Assembly (NCBI GenBank): GCA_964572955.1
Contig: CAZNGY010000001.1
Coordinates: 69,500-133,499, forward strand
Length of the DNA stretch: 64,000 bases
Direction: 5' to 3'
Source: UBA3775 sp964572955
GTDB taxonomy: Bacteria; Bacillota; Clostridia; Lachnospirales; Lachnospiraceae
This document shows positions 27,007 to 35,907 of this stretch, piece by piece (positions within the stretch are counted from its first letter, which is position 1; each line of letters opens with the position of its first letter). The translations under genes were made by a program, and so were the position numbers. The notes below the pieces were generated by a model. The model saw nothing but the letters and a program-made list of their open reading frames with translations. It was not told the DNA's origin and searched no databases.

Positions 27007-28626
27007 ATGGTAAAATTTAAGCGTGGTCTTGCAATATTCCTTGCAAGCACAATGATGTTCACTATTGTCGGATGCGGAAAATCAGACAGTGATGACAAAG
27101 AAAAGAAAGGCAGCGGTAAGAAAGGTGATTCTGTCAGCACTTTGGCCGATGCTTTAGCATCAGCTGATAATTACACAAGCGGTGACTACACTCTTAAGGC
27201 ATTAGTTGATGCCGGAGAGTATGGTAAAATCGAGTTTAATTCAGATGGAACCATAGCAGGCAATGATTGTACATTCGGAATGAGCTTTGCAGTAGAATCA
27301 TCCGGTCAGGAAGTTGAGGTTGCACTTGATGATGTATTTGTTGTAAGCGGAGATTATCTCTATATTAATATTGATTCTGTAATTGAAGTTTTATCTGATG
27401 TTGAAACTGAGTTCGGATATTATAAGATTATGATGCCGGAAACAGACGATAAGGCAGGAGAAAAACTTCAGGAAATCTCAAAAGATTTCATTAATGCTGC
27501 ACTTGAAGATATCGATGTAGAGGAAGAAAGCGACGGAACAGTATTCACTGCGGAAATAAAAAAAGCTGAAGATTATGAGAAACTCGTAAGAAATGTTGTT
27601 AAGTATATTGATGAAAATCAGGATGAGATTCAGAAAGCATACGAAGAATCTCTTAATGCCATTGATTATAAGTCATATCTTAAGGATGTTCTTGAGGATA
27701 TGTCTGACGACATTATGAGTGCAGTAGAAGCTTTGGGCGGAACTGTTTCAGATGATGACATACAGGCTATAATTGATTCTGTTGATGATATTGAACTTGA
27801 AGATGCAGAGATTAATCTTTTTGAAGGATTTGAAGAAATTAAAGAGTCTGTAGAAGATATGGATTCTGATGATTTCGAAGAAGCATTTGAGGAAGTTGAA
27901 GTTGTAAGTACAATTAAGGTAACTGCTTCAGAAGAAGAATTTGCTTATGAAATCGGTATGGAAGCAGAAGCAGATGGCGAGAAGATTGAAATCGCAATTG
28001 AATACAGCCTTAAAGTAGATGAAGATGCAAAGGTTTCAGCACCTAAGAATGTATTAAGTTTAACAGATATGGTTGATTATGCAATGGACAACCAGGATGT
28101 TCTTGCAGATGTTGTTGAAGGCATAAACGATAAATGGGGCGACATCGTTGGTGATGTTGATATTGATGACTGGGATGATGACTGGGACGACGATGATTAT
28201 GACGATGATGACTGGGGAACAGTAGAAGTAGGAAACGGTGCTATCAGCTTAGACGGAGATGAATGGTCAATAAATCTTAACGGTAAGGATTTTACATTCT
28301 CATATGATGATGATTTATTTGATGATGTTGAGTGTGATGACGATGCAATCTTTTTTGACGGTTCAAAGGTATCAGCAAGCCTTTTCCTTTGGGAGGATTT
28401 TGAATTTGACAGTGTAGTTGAATACTATGCAGAATCGTATGGTGACGACGGCTACAACACATATACAGTACAGGGATGTGATGTGGCAGCAATAGGCACT
28501 GATGAAAACAGCTACTATCTCGTGGTTGGCAGCAGAGACATGGGTGATAACTGTTTTGTAGTAATGGTATATTTCTATGATGAAGTTACAATGACTCCTG
28601 AGGAGCTTGCAGATGCATTTTTATAA
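27007..28626 (+). CDS. Acidic lipoprotein of unknown function
   Basis: 539 residues from the ATG at 27007, after AGGAGGAAAA. A lipoprotein signal with IVGC (Cys about 20) and a Lys/Gly linker are followed by a very acidic ectodomain. The first about 330 residues have a mixed pattern reminiscent of LolA/LppX-like beta-barrel lipoproteins (YTSGDYTLKALVDAG, VFVVSGDYLYINID), but I cannot confirm the family. A run of Asp and Trp (WDDDWDDDD, about 385-400) leads into a C-terminal about 130-residue domain. It should be extracellular. It has its own promoter and a very long terminator hairpin. Confidence 0.7.
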   Translation: MVKFKRGLAIFLASTMMFTIVGCGKSDSDDKEKKGSGKKGDSVSTLADALASADNYTSGDYTLKALVDAGEYGKIEFNSDGTIAGNDCTFGMSFAVESSGQEVEVALDDVFVVSGDYLYINIDSVIEVLSDVETEFGYYKIMMPETDDKAGEKLQEISKDFINAALEDIDVEEESDGTVFTAEIKKAEDYEKLVRNVVKYIDENQDEIQKAYEESLNAIDYKSYLKDVLEDMSDDIMSAVEALGGTVSDDDIQAIIDSVDDIELEDAEINLFEGFEEIKESVEDMDSDDFEEAFEEVEVVSTIKVTASEEEFAYEIGMEAEADGEKIEIAIEYSLKVDEDAKVSAPKNVLSLTDMVDYAMDNQDVLADVVEGINDKWGDIVGDVDIDDWDDDWDDDDYDDDDWGTVEVGNGAISLDGDEWSINLNGKDFTFSYDDDLFDDVECDDDAIFFDGSKVSASLFLWEDFEFDSVVEYYAESYGDDGYNTYTVQGCDVAAIGTDENSYYLVVGSRDMGDNCFVVMVYFYDEVTMTPEELADAFL

Positions 28627-28662
28627 AATGCCCACAGTTGAATTATAACTGATAAAAAAATT

Positions 28663-28739
28663 AAAAACCTCCATGCCGAGTATGAGGTAAACCCGAAAAG
28701 CCGGACTTTTCGGACTACCTCACGGCAGGAGGTTTTTTT
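28663..28739. terminator. Very long bidirectional terminator hairpin
   Basis: Four stacked stems pair in order: CCTCC/GGAGG, GCCG/CGGC, GAGGTA/TACCTC and CCGAAAAG/CTTTTCGG. They are flanked by A5 and T7. It serves the convergent acidic lipoprotein and cotJA genes and is much longer than the other terminators here. Confidence 0.88.
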
Positions 28740-28794
28740 ATCTGAATCAGTTTATTTCTTACTTTAAATGTAAGAAATAAAACAGGGGTTGATT

Positions 28795-29034
28795 TTAACC
28801 ACAGAAAACAAGGTTGAGTTCTTTAAATACAGTGCCCTGACAAAGTGCATCGCAGGGTTCGTATAAATCCCTGTATATCTGCCATGGTACGTATGCCATT
28901 GCAATGGTAAAGTTTTCATCATAACCGCCGGACACCTGATTAGACATGACGGGACCCGTCTTTTTTGAAGGAGGCATATTATAGTTTTGATAATTACCGC
29001 CATATCTGTAAGTGTTGTTTCTTGAATAATACAA
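28795..29034 (-). CDS. cotJA: Spore coat protein CotJA, separated from cotJB-cotJC
   Basis: 79 residues from a TTG start that has ACGGAG nine bases upstream. The conserved core AMAYVPWQIYRDLYEPCDAL and GTVFKELNLVF is diagnostic of CotJA, which acts with CotJB and CotJC in the spore coat. The about 35-residue Asn/Tyr-rich N-terminal extension is usual for clostridial members. In most Clostridia the order is cotJA-cotJB-cotJC in one operon. Here cotJA lies 4.2 kb away, same strand, behind a GH31 gene and a lipoprotein gene. It must have its own promoter. Confidence 0.85.
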   Translation of the reverse strand: MYYSRNNTYRYGGNYQNYNMPPSKKTGPVMSNQVSGGYDENFTIAMAYVPWQIYRDLYEPCDALCQGTVFKELNLVFCG

Positions 29035-29157
29035 TTTCTTACTCCGTAAAGCTTTATCATATTTTATGAATCAGTTCTTAAATTGCTACCTGAAGAATAT
29101 ATCAGATTTGAGAGAATGACAAAGATGGCATATGAAGCAGGGAGTTGTAAACCGGGG

Positions 29158-29186
29158 TTGACATAGCCGGTTAATGGTTTTATACT
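29158..29186 (+). promoter_or_regulatory. Consensus promoter of the serC-serA operon
   Basis: TTGACA, an exact 17-base spacer and TATACT. Transcription should begin near 29193, leaving a leader of about 133 bases. Confidence 0.85.
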
Positions 29187-29222
29187 TGAAAACGGTTGTG
29201 TATACAGTATATTTATGCAGCT

Positions 29223-29273
29223 GCGGTGCACGGTATGCGATAGAGTCTACATTCCGTGTGTATGCCGCTTTTT
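29223..29273 (+). promoter_or_regulatory. Attenuator-like hairpin in the serC leader
   Basis: GCGG/CCGC and CACGG/CCGTG stems close around a 20-base loop (29223-29268) and are followed by five T (29269-29273), about 30 bases into the transcript. A second small hairpin (GCCGG/CCGGC, about 29280-29296) follows. The layout is that of an intrinsic terminator inside a leader. No T-box sequence (AGGGTGG-type) is present. Confidence 0.5.
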
Positions 29274-29325
29274 AGTCAGGCCGGCAAATTCCGGCAGACA
29301 TCGATATATTCCAGGAGGTAGAAAA

Positions 29326-30411
29326 ATGGCAAGAGTTTATAACTTTTCAGCCGGTCCGGCCGTACTGCCGGAAGAAGTATTAAAGGAGGCTGCTGCAGAA
29401 ATGCTTGATTACAAAGGTACGGGCATGTCTGTTATGGAAATGAGTCATCGTTCAAAGGCTTTCCAGTCTATTATTGATGAAGCAGAAGCAGATCTCAGAG
29501 AACTTATAGGTATACCTGATAATTACAAGGTTTTATTTCTTCAGGGCGGAGCACATATGATGTTTGCCCAGGTACCTTTAAACTTAATGAAAAACAAAAA
29601 AGCCGCTTATATAGTTACCGGTCAGTGGGCTAAGAAAGCCTATCAGGAAGCTCAGAAGTATGGTAATGCGGTTAAAGTTGCAAGTTCAGAGGATAAAACC
29701 TTCTCATATATTCCGGATTGTTCAGATCTTCAGATAGATGATGATACTGATTATGTATATATATGCGAAAATAATACTATTTACGGAACAAAATTCAAAA
29801 CACTTCCAGATACAAAAGGAAAAGATTTAGTTTCGGATGTTTCTTCATGTTTCTTAAGTGAGCCGGTAGATATTACAAAATATGCAATTATGTACGGTGG
29901 TGCACAGAAAAACATCGGACCTGCAGGAGTGGTTATAGCTATAATTCGTGAGGATCTTATTACGGATGACGTGCTTCCCGGAACACCTACAATGCTTAAA
30001 TTTAAGACACAGGCAGATGCAGGAAGTATGTATAATACACCTCCATGCTATGGCATTTATATGTGCGGCAAGGTATTTAAGTGGATTAAAAAGCAGGGTG
30101 GTCTTGCTGCAATGAAGGAAAAGAATGAGAAGAAGGCAAAAATCTTATATGATTTCCTTGATTCGTCAAAACTTTTCAAAGGAACCGTTGAGCCGGATTC
30201 ACGTTCTCTTATGAATGTTCCTTTTGTAACAGGTGATGCAGAACTTGATGCTAAATTTGTTAAGGAAGCGGCAGAGGCAGGCTTTGTTAACCTTAAAGGC
30301 CACAGAAGTGTCGGAGGTATGAGAGCAAGTATCTACAATGCCATGCCTATTGAGGGTGTTGAGAAGCTCGTTGAGTTTATGAAGAAGTTTGAAGCAGAGA
30401 ATATAAAATAA
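29326..30411 (+). CDS. serC: Phosphoserine aminotransferase
   Basis: 361 residues from the ATG at 29326, after AGGAGGT; an upstream in-frame extension covers the leader and is not real coding. Typical SerC features: VYNFSAGPAVLPEEVL at the N-terminus, SVMEMSHRSK, QGGAHMMFAQVPLN and the PLP-Lys region YGGAQKNIGPAG. It converts 3-phosphohydroxypyruvate and glutamate to phosphoserine, the second step of serine synthesis, and also works in pyridoxal phosphate synthesis. serA follows 77 bases downstream, so both serine genes are in one unit driven by the strong promoter. Confidence 0.96.
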   Translation: MARVYNFSAGPAVLPEEVLKEAAAEMLDYKGTGMSVMEMSHRSKAFQSIIDEAEADLRELIGIPDNYKVLFLQGGAHMMFAQVPLNLMKNKKAAYIVTGQWAKKAYQEAQKYGNAVKVASSEDKTFSYIPDCSDLQIDDDTDYVYICENNTIYGTKFKTLPDTKGKDLVSDVSSCFLSEPVDITKYAIMYGGAQKNIGPAGVVIAIIREDLITDDVLPGTPTMLKFKTQADAGSMYNTPPCYGIYMCGKVFKWIKKQGGLAAMKEKNEKKAKILYDFLDSSKLFKGTVEPDSRSLMNVPFVTGDAELDAKFVKEAAEAGFVNLKGHRSVGGMRASIYNAMPIEGVEKLVEFMKKFEAENIK

Positions 30412-30488
30412 TCCTGATTACTATATTAAATATATGAACTTCATGAAAAGGGCAATTTTGCTCATATATGAAGGCGGCGGAGGAAAAT

Positions 30489-31652
30489 ATGATAAAATAT
30501 AATTGTCTTAATCCGATTGCGGCTGAAGGCCTTGAAATTCTCGGAAACGAATATGTAAAGACAGATGATTTTGGCGAGGCTGATATTGCACTTGTAAGAA
30601 GTGCATCAATGCATGAGCTTGAATTAAATAAGAATCTTATAGCTGTTGCAAGAGCAGGAGCAGGAGTAAACAATATTCCTCTTGATACATGTGCTTCAAA
30701 GGGTGTTGTGGTATTCAATACTCCGGGAGCAAATGCAAATGCAGTTAAGGAACTCGTAATAGCAGGAATCCTTATGGGATCAAGAGACATTGTCGGAGGC
30801 GTAAACTGGGGACTTAACAATAAAGATGACGAAAATCTTGCTAAAACAGTGGAAAAAAGTAAGAAACAGTTTGCAGGATGTGAGGTTTCAGGAAAGAAAC
30901 TTGGAGTAATTGGTCTCGGAGCAATCGGTGTTCTGGTTGCTAATGCGGCATCCGCTCTTGGTATGCAGGTTTACGGATGCGATCCTTTTATCAGTGTTGA
31001 GAATGCATGGAAGCTCAGTCATAAGGTGAATCTTGTTAAAACAAGAGAGGAAATCTTTAAAAACTGCGATTATATTACTGTTCATGTACCTTTACTGGAA
31101 GATACAAGAAAGATGATAAACAAAGATACAATTTCCATTATGAAAGACGGCGTTGTAATCCTTAACTATGCAAGAGATCTGCTTGTTGATGAAGAGGCAA
31201 TGGCAGAGGCACTTAACAGCGGCAAGGTAAAGAAATATATGACGGATTTCGTAAACCCTAATACCGTAAGAATGAAAAATACGGTTGCGACACCTCATCT
31301 TGGAGCATCAACAAAGGAATCTGAAGATAATTGTGCAATAATGGCTGCGAAGGAACTTAGGGAATATGTAGAAAATGGAAACATTATTAATTCCGTAAAT
31401 TATCCGGCACTTGATGCAGGTGTAAGACGTACTCCTTGCAGAATATGTATTCTTCACAAAAACATACCTAATATGCTGAGTCAGTTTACATCAGCAATTG
31501 CAGGACTTGGACTTAATATCGAAAACATGTATAATAAGAGTCGTGGTGATTATGCATATTCAGTTCTCGATATTGCTGCAAAGGTTGAGGATGATACCAA
31601 AAAGGCAATTGAGAATGTCGAGGGCGTGCTTAGAGTAAGAGTACTTCAGTAG
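30489..31652 (+). CDS. serA: D-3-phosphoglycerate dehydrogenase with ACT domain
   Basis: 387 residues from the ATG at 30489, which follows GGAGGAAA (a longer ATG at 30468 lacks a site). The 2-hydroxyacid dehydrogenase fold is clear: RAGAGVNNIPLD, the NAD-binding LGVIGLGAIGVLVAN, and TPHLGASTKESE with the catalytic His. The C-terminal about 70 residues are an ACT domain (HKNIPNMLSQFTSAIAGLGL), which commonly binds serine for feedback control. It oxidises 3-phosphoglycerate, the first step of serine synthesis. It is in operon with serC. Confidence 0.95.
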   Translation: MIKYNCLNPIAAEGLEILGNEYVKTDDFGEADIALVRSASMHELELNKNLIAVARAGAGVNNIPLDTCASKGVVVFNTPGANANAVKELVIAGILMGSRDIVGGVNWGLNNKDDENLAKTVEKSKKQFAGCEVSGKKLGVIGLGAIGVLVANAASALGMQVYGCDPFISVENAWKLSHKVNLVKTREEIFKNCDYITVHVPLLEDTRKMINKDTISIMKDGVVILNYARDLLVDEEAMAEALNSGKVKKYMTDFVNPNTVRMKNTVATPHLGASTKESEDNCAIMAAKELREYVENGNIINSVNYPALDAGVRRTPCRICILHKNIPNMLSQFTSAIAGLGLNIENMYNKSRGDYAYSVLDIAAKVEDDTKKAIENVEGVLRVRVLQ

Positions 31653-31676
31653 AGGATTTAAATCTGATTCAGAGTC

Positions 31677-31705
31677 TTGAAAAAAGTAAAATAGTGTTGT
31701 ATATT
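31677..31705 (+). promoter_or_regulatory. Promoter of the zinc-ribbon membrane protein gene
   Basis: TTGAAA, a 17-base spacer and TATATT, just after serA. A CGGATT/AATCCG hairpin (31711-31726) lies at the expected start of transcription. Confidence 0.55.
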
Positions 31706-31800
31706 AGAATCGGATTAGAGAATCCGTTTAGTATTTTATTTTGTTGAAAAAATATGGAAAGGAGAGTCCATAGATTTTCTTCTATGGATGAAAAGAGAAA

Positions 31801-32571
31801 ATGTTCTGTAAAAATTGCGGTTCAGAGTTCGCAGACGGTGAGGCTTTTTGCCCTAACTGTGGTACGGCAGCGGAAGGTACACAGTCACAGGCAGCTGATA
31901 ATGCACAGCAGGAGGCATCCAAATCAGGCAATTATGCACCAATTATTGCCATTGCAGCAGTGGCTGTAGTAGTTATAATCGCTATAATCGTTCTTATGAG
32001 CGGTGCCGAAAAGAAAGCAGTAAAGAAGTATTTCAATGCTTTTGGTAAGTTTAAGACAGAAAAGCTTATTGACATGGAAATGCCTGAAAAGGTTCAGAAG
32101 GAATCACTTGAAGATAATGATTATTTTGATATCGATTATGATGATTTTGTTGAAATCAGCGTAAAAACAGGTGATATTGTTTATGAAGGTCTTAAAGATG
32201 AAGGTAAGGTTAAGTTTGAATACGAAATAAAGAAGATGGAAGACCTTGAAGATCTTGACAAGCTTGAAGATGACGTAAGATTTGAAGATCTTGATGAACT
32301 TAAGGATTATTTTGACGAGTATTACGATGATTACGGTTTTGATGCAGATAAAATTAAAAAGGCTTATGCTGCTGAAGTTAAGTGGAATTTTACCGTTGAC
32401 AAGGATAAGGTAGCTAAGGATACATCAATCTGTTATGTGTATAAATACAAGGGTGATTGGTATGTATTAGACGGACCTTCATTTACAAGTGTTCTTTATC
32501 AGCTTGATGAAGATGATTTTGAAGATTTACTTGAAGATGCTAAGGATGCATATGAAGAATTGTATGATTAA
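31801..32571 (+). CDS. Zinc-ribbon single-pass membrane protein
   Basis: 256 residues. An N-terminal zinc ribbon (CKNCGSEF, then CPNCG), a short linker, and one membrane helix (about residues 44-64) are followed by an acidic, Lys/Asp/Glu-rich domain of about 190 residues. That domain has the pattern of an NTF2-like or DUF4878-like fold (AEKKAVKKYFNAFGKFKTEKL, ending in DWYVLDG), but this is tentative. Such zinc-ribbon proteins are common in Lachnospiraceae and have no assigned function. AAAGAGAAA precedes the ATG; a CCATAGA/TCTATGG hairpin lies at about 31770-31789 in the leader. Confidence 0.75.
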   Translation: MFCKNCGSEFADGEAFCPNCGTAAEGTQSQAADNAQQEASKSGNYAPIIAIAAVAVVVIIAIIVLMSGAEKKAVKKYFNAFGKFKTEKLIDMEMPEKVQKESLEDNDYFDIDYDDFVEISVKTGDIVYEGLKDEGKVKFEYEIKKMEDLEDLDKLEDDVRFEDLDELKDYFDEYYDDYGFDADKIKKAYAAEVKWNFTVDKDKVAKDTSICYVYKYKGDWYVLDGPSFTSVLYQLDEDDFEDLLEDAKDAYEELYD

Positions 32572-32586
32572 TTAGTGTTTATATTT

Positions 32587-32620
32587 AGGAGGCAGGTCGT
32601 TGGGTCTGCCTCCTTTATGT
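32587..32620 (+). terminator. Hairpin between zinc-ribbon gene and tyrS
   Basis: AGGAGGCAG pairs perfectly with CTGCCTCCT around a 10-base loop. The T-run is only TTTAT, so it may be a weak terminator or attenuator ahead of tyrS. Confidence 0.5.
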
Positions 32621-32661
32621 ATACGGAATATTTTCGTTTTAACAAAGAAAGGGACTTTATC

Positions 32662-33882
32662 ATGACATTGTATGATGAACTTAAAGAAAGAGGACTTATT
32701 GCTCAGGTAACTGATGAAAAGCTTGTAAGTGAGCTGATTAATACAGGAAAAGCAACTTTTTATATTGGATTCGATCCTACGGCAGACAGTCTTCATGTAG
32801 GTCACTTCATGGCACTCTGCCTTATGAAGAGACTTCAGATGGCAGGAAACAAACCGATAGCACTTATCGGCGGTGGAACAGCAATGATTGGTGATCCATC
32901 CGGAAAAACTGATATGCGACGCATGATGACAAGGGAAACAATTGACCATAATGTTGAATGCTTCAAAAAACAGATGGCAAAATTTATAGATTTCACGGAT
33001 GACAGAGCATTGCTTGTAAACAATGCGGACTGGCTTCTTGATCTTAATTATATAGATGTACTCAGGGAAGTTGGAGCTCATTTTTCAGTAAACAGAATGC
33101 TTTCGGCAGAATGTTATAAGCAGAGAATGGAAAGAGGTCTTACATTCCTTGAATTCAACTATATGATTATGCAGAGTTATGATTTCTTCAGACTCTATCA
33201 GGATTATGGCTGTAATCTTGAGTTTGGTGGTGATGATCAGTGGAGCAATATGCTTGGAGGTACGGAACTCATAAGAAGAAAGCTTGGAAAAGATGCAAGT
33301 GCAATGACAATAACACTTCTCCTTAACTCTGAAGGAAAGAAAATGGGAAAAACGGAGAAAGGAGCAGTTTGGCTTGATCCTGAAAAAACAAGTCCGTTTG
33401 AGTTTTATCAGTATTGGAGAAATGTTTCAGATGCAGATGTTCTGAAATGTATCAAAATGCTTACTTTCCTGCCTATGGAAGAAATCAGACAGATGGAAAA
33501 CTGGGAAGGAAGTCAGCTTAATAAAGCTAAAGAAATTCTTGGATATGAACTTACAAAACTTGTTCATGGAGAAGAAGAGGCCGTAAAGGCACAGGAAGCG
33601 GCAAGAGCACTTTTTACCGCAGGTAATGCAGAGAATGCTCCGGAATATGTACTCGGAACAGAAGATTTTACGGATGGTGAAATCGATATTGTTTCGATAT
33701 TGGTTAAGTCAGGACTTGCTCCTACACGTTCAGAAGCAAGAAGAAATGTTGAACAGGGCGGAGTAACCGTGGATAATGAAAAGGTTACGGATGTTAAAAA
33801 GACATTTAAGTCAGAAGATTTAAAGGATGGAATTCTTTTTAAGAGAGGAAAGAAGAACTTTAAAAAAATCATTTTCAAGTAA
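32662..33882 (+). CDS. tyrS: Tyrosyl-tRNA synthetase
   Basis: 406 residues from the ATG at 32662 with AAAGAAAGGGA upstream; the longer frame runs into the upstream hairpin. Class I signatures: HVGH in LHVGHFMAL and KMGKT in place of KMSKS. The tyrosine-binding YDF region and GGDDQWSNM are present. A C-terminal S4 RNA-binding domain (APTRSEARRNVEQGGVTV) completes the protein. It charges tRNA-Tyr. No T-box leader is visible. A terminator follows. Confidence 0.95.
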   Translation: MTLYDELKERGLIAQVTDEKLVSELINTGKATFYIGFDPTADSLHVGHFMALCLMKRLQMAGNKPIALIGGGTAMIGDPSGKTDMRRMMTRETIDHNVECFKKQMAKFIDFTDDRALLVNNADWLLDLNYIDVLREVGAHFSVNRMLSAECYKQRMERGLTFLEFNYMIMQSYDFFRLYQDYGCNLEFGGDDQWSNMLGGTELIRRKLGKDASAMTITLLLNSEGKKMGKTEKGAVWLDPEKTSPFEFYQYWRNVSDADVLKCIKMLTFLPMEEIRQMENWEGSQLNKAKEILGYELTKLVHGEEEAVKAQEAARALFTAGNAENAPEYVLGTEDFTDGEIDIVSILVKSGLAPTRSEARRNVEQGGVTVDNEKVTDVKKTFKSEDLKDGILFKRGKKNFKKIIFK

Positions 33883-33910
33883 AACTCCGGTAATAAACAG
33901 ACAGGATAAG

Positions 33911-33954
33911 AAGATCGGTGCGACAGTTTCAGACTGTTAATCCGGTCTTTTTTT
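33911..33954 (+). terminator. Terminator after tyrS
   Basis: Two stacked stems (AGATCGG with CCGGTCT, ACAGT with ACTGT) are followed by seven T. Confidence 0.8.
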
Positions 33955-34067
33955 CAGTTTTCGGATTTTTGATGAAACAATTCCATCTTAGGTTTTATTC
34001 AGGTTGTGAAAGGTTGAAAAATGTTGTATCATGGAAAAGACTGTTTAATCGGACAAGGAGGAAGATA

Positions 34068-35873
34068 ATGAAGAATGATGCCAATGATGAAATAAGAATG
34101 AATGAAGAGAGTCTTCCGAAACAACAGAAAAGCAGTGGGAACGGAATGAATGAAATCGGGGGAGAAGCAGGTGATGAGCTTGCAAAATTTAAGCATTATT
34201 ATAGAAAAATGGCTGCAACAATAAGAAATCTGAAAATAGGAATCATGATTTTAGCGGCAGCCCTGATTATATCGCTTGTTTTTACGGCTTATATAGCTGT
34301 CAGGGAAAAAAAGAACGGTACAGCAGTTTTTGCCGGCTCAAATTCAGGTATAATTGTAACCTACAAAATGTCAGACAATCTGCAGGAAATTGTTAAGGAA
34401 TTTAAAAATGAAGAGTTTTCTGCATCAACGGAAATGATTGGAGGGTTTGAATATCTAACCATTAGCGGAGTGGTTAATGAAAAAAGCCTGAAAATATGTT
34501 ACCAGAATGAATTTCCGGATGCAGAATTTAATGAAAGTATGATGAAATCGTTTCTGATATATGATGGAAATTTTATATTGATGGGGGATTCTTATGATAT
34601 AAATAAACCTGAGAACCTTGTTCCGGAGAAAGTAACTTTCACTGATGGTTCAAGAGGGATACTGAATATCAGTTATTCGGAGGGAATTCCGGATGTGATG
34701 AGTCTGTATAATTTAGATGGATGCAGAAAAGCCGGAACAATAAGTTTACAGCCTACTTTGTTATATTATTTCAGTTTAAACAGGACAGATGAAAATAACA
34801 ATACTGCCGAAATAGGTCATGGCGGTGTGAATTATGCTTATTCTTTGAACGAAAAACAGTTTGAGGCAATAGTAACCGGCGGCAAGAACTCGATTATCCT
34901 TGAAAATGGGCTTAGGGTGGAAATTACGGAAGATAAAATAAGTTTTGTCGCATACCCTTCAGTGGACGGAACTGCCTATCTGGGAGAATATTCAGGAGAG
35001 ATAACATATGCAGAAAACGGATTTTATATGGATTCCCAGTCTTTTGCAGCATATGTTCCTTTTGAGTATGAAGATTATGAAAATAACGGAATTATAACAC
35101 CTTTGACAGCTCCTCTGGATGACAGAATTATAATTGTCGGAAAAAATGGCGGGAAGTATGCTCTTCCTTATTATGAAAACGTGGAACTTGCGAATGTGGA
35201 TTATTCAAAGGTTGAAACAGATGAAAAAGGTCGAAAAGTATACGGAGAAGAGTCAGCGGCAGGAATTGATGTATCGAAGTTTCAAGGGGAGATTGATTGG
35301 AAAAAGGTAAAGGCTGACGGAATAAGTTTTGCTTTTGTGAGAGCAGGATACAGAGGCTATTCAAAGGGAAAGATAGTTGAAGATGAGTATGCGGCTGATA
35401 ATTTAAAAAATGCGGCAGCAGAGGGACTGGATACAGGAATTTATATGTTTACACAGGCAGTAACGGTAGAAGAAGGAATTGAGGAAGCTCTGTTTGCAAT
35501 TGAACTTGCGGAAAAAACAGGTTGTACCGGACCGATTGTATTTGATACCGAGGCATATGATGAACCGGCAGACGCGAGGGGGAATCTTATATCCAGGGAG
35601 TTAAGAACCGAAATAACCGAGGCTTTCTGCAATAAGGTGGAAGAAGCAGGATATATGCCTGTAATATATGCAAATACAAGGTGGCTTCTTCTTGGAATAG
35701 ATATGGACAGGCTGGCAGACAGAACAGTATGGTATGCGTATTACGGAGATGATCCGGTGTTGCCGTATGAGTTTGCAATATGGCAGTATTCAAGCAGTGG
35801 AACCGTTGCAGGAATTAATTCAGCCGTAGATGAAAATATAATGTTTAAAAATGTGTTTGGCGGAAATAAATAA
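34068..35873 (+). CDS. Membrane-anchored GH25 muramidase (lysozyme-like)
   Basis: 601 residues from the ATG at 34068, marked by AAGGAGGAAGATA; the frame extends 50 codons upstream without support. An acidic cytoplasmic head is followed by one membrane helix (about residues 60-80), so it is a type II membrane protein. The middle about 300 residues are an unrecognised beta-rich domain. The C-terminal about 200 residues form a GH25 muramidase: GIDVSKFQGEIDW at the start, the catalytic acid region VFDTEAY, and ANTRWL and AIWQYSSSG near the end. It should cut peptidoglycan at the cell wall, in growth or division. Confidence 0.88.
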   Translation: MKNDANDEIRMNEESLPKQQKSSGNGMNEIGGEAGDELAKFKHYYRKMAATIRNLKIGIMILAAALIISLVFTAYIAVREKKNGTAVFAGSNSGIIVTYKMSDNLQEIVKEFKNEEFSASTEMIGGFEYLTISGVVNEKSLKICYQNEFPDAEFNESMMKSFLIYDGNFILMGDSYDINKPENLVPEKVTFTDGSRGILNISYSEGIPDVMSLYNLDGCRKAGTISLQPTLLYYFSLNRTDENNNTAEIGHGGVNYAYSLNEKQFEAIVTGGKNSIILENGLRVEITEDKISFVAYPSVDGTAYLGEYSGEITYAENGFYMDSQSFAAYVPFEYEDYENNGIITPLTAPLDDRIIIVGKNGGKYALPYYENVELANVDYSKVETDEKGRKVYGEESAAGIDVSKFQGEIDWKKVKADGISFAFVRAGYRGYSKGKIVEDEYAADNLKNAAAEGLDTGIYMFTQAVTVEEGIEEALFAIELAEKTGCTGPIVFDTEAYDEPADARGNLISRELRTEITEAFCNKVEEAGYMPVIYANTRWLLLGIDMDRLADRTVWYAYYGDDPVLPYEFAIWQYSSSGTVAGINSAVDENIMFKNVFGGNK

Positions 35874-35907
35874 ATATCATCCGTAATTTGAATAAAAGAG
35901 GTATGAC

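Noticed and set aside
28764..29060. 98-residue minus-strand open frame overlapping cotJA in another frame
   Set aside because: cotJA at 28795-29034 matches a known family and has a better ribosome site.
31754..31969. 71-residue open frame starting at an AGGAGAG-containing region before the zinc-ribbon gene
   Set aside because: It overlaps the zinc-ribbon coding sequence in another frame and has no recognisable protein features.
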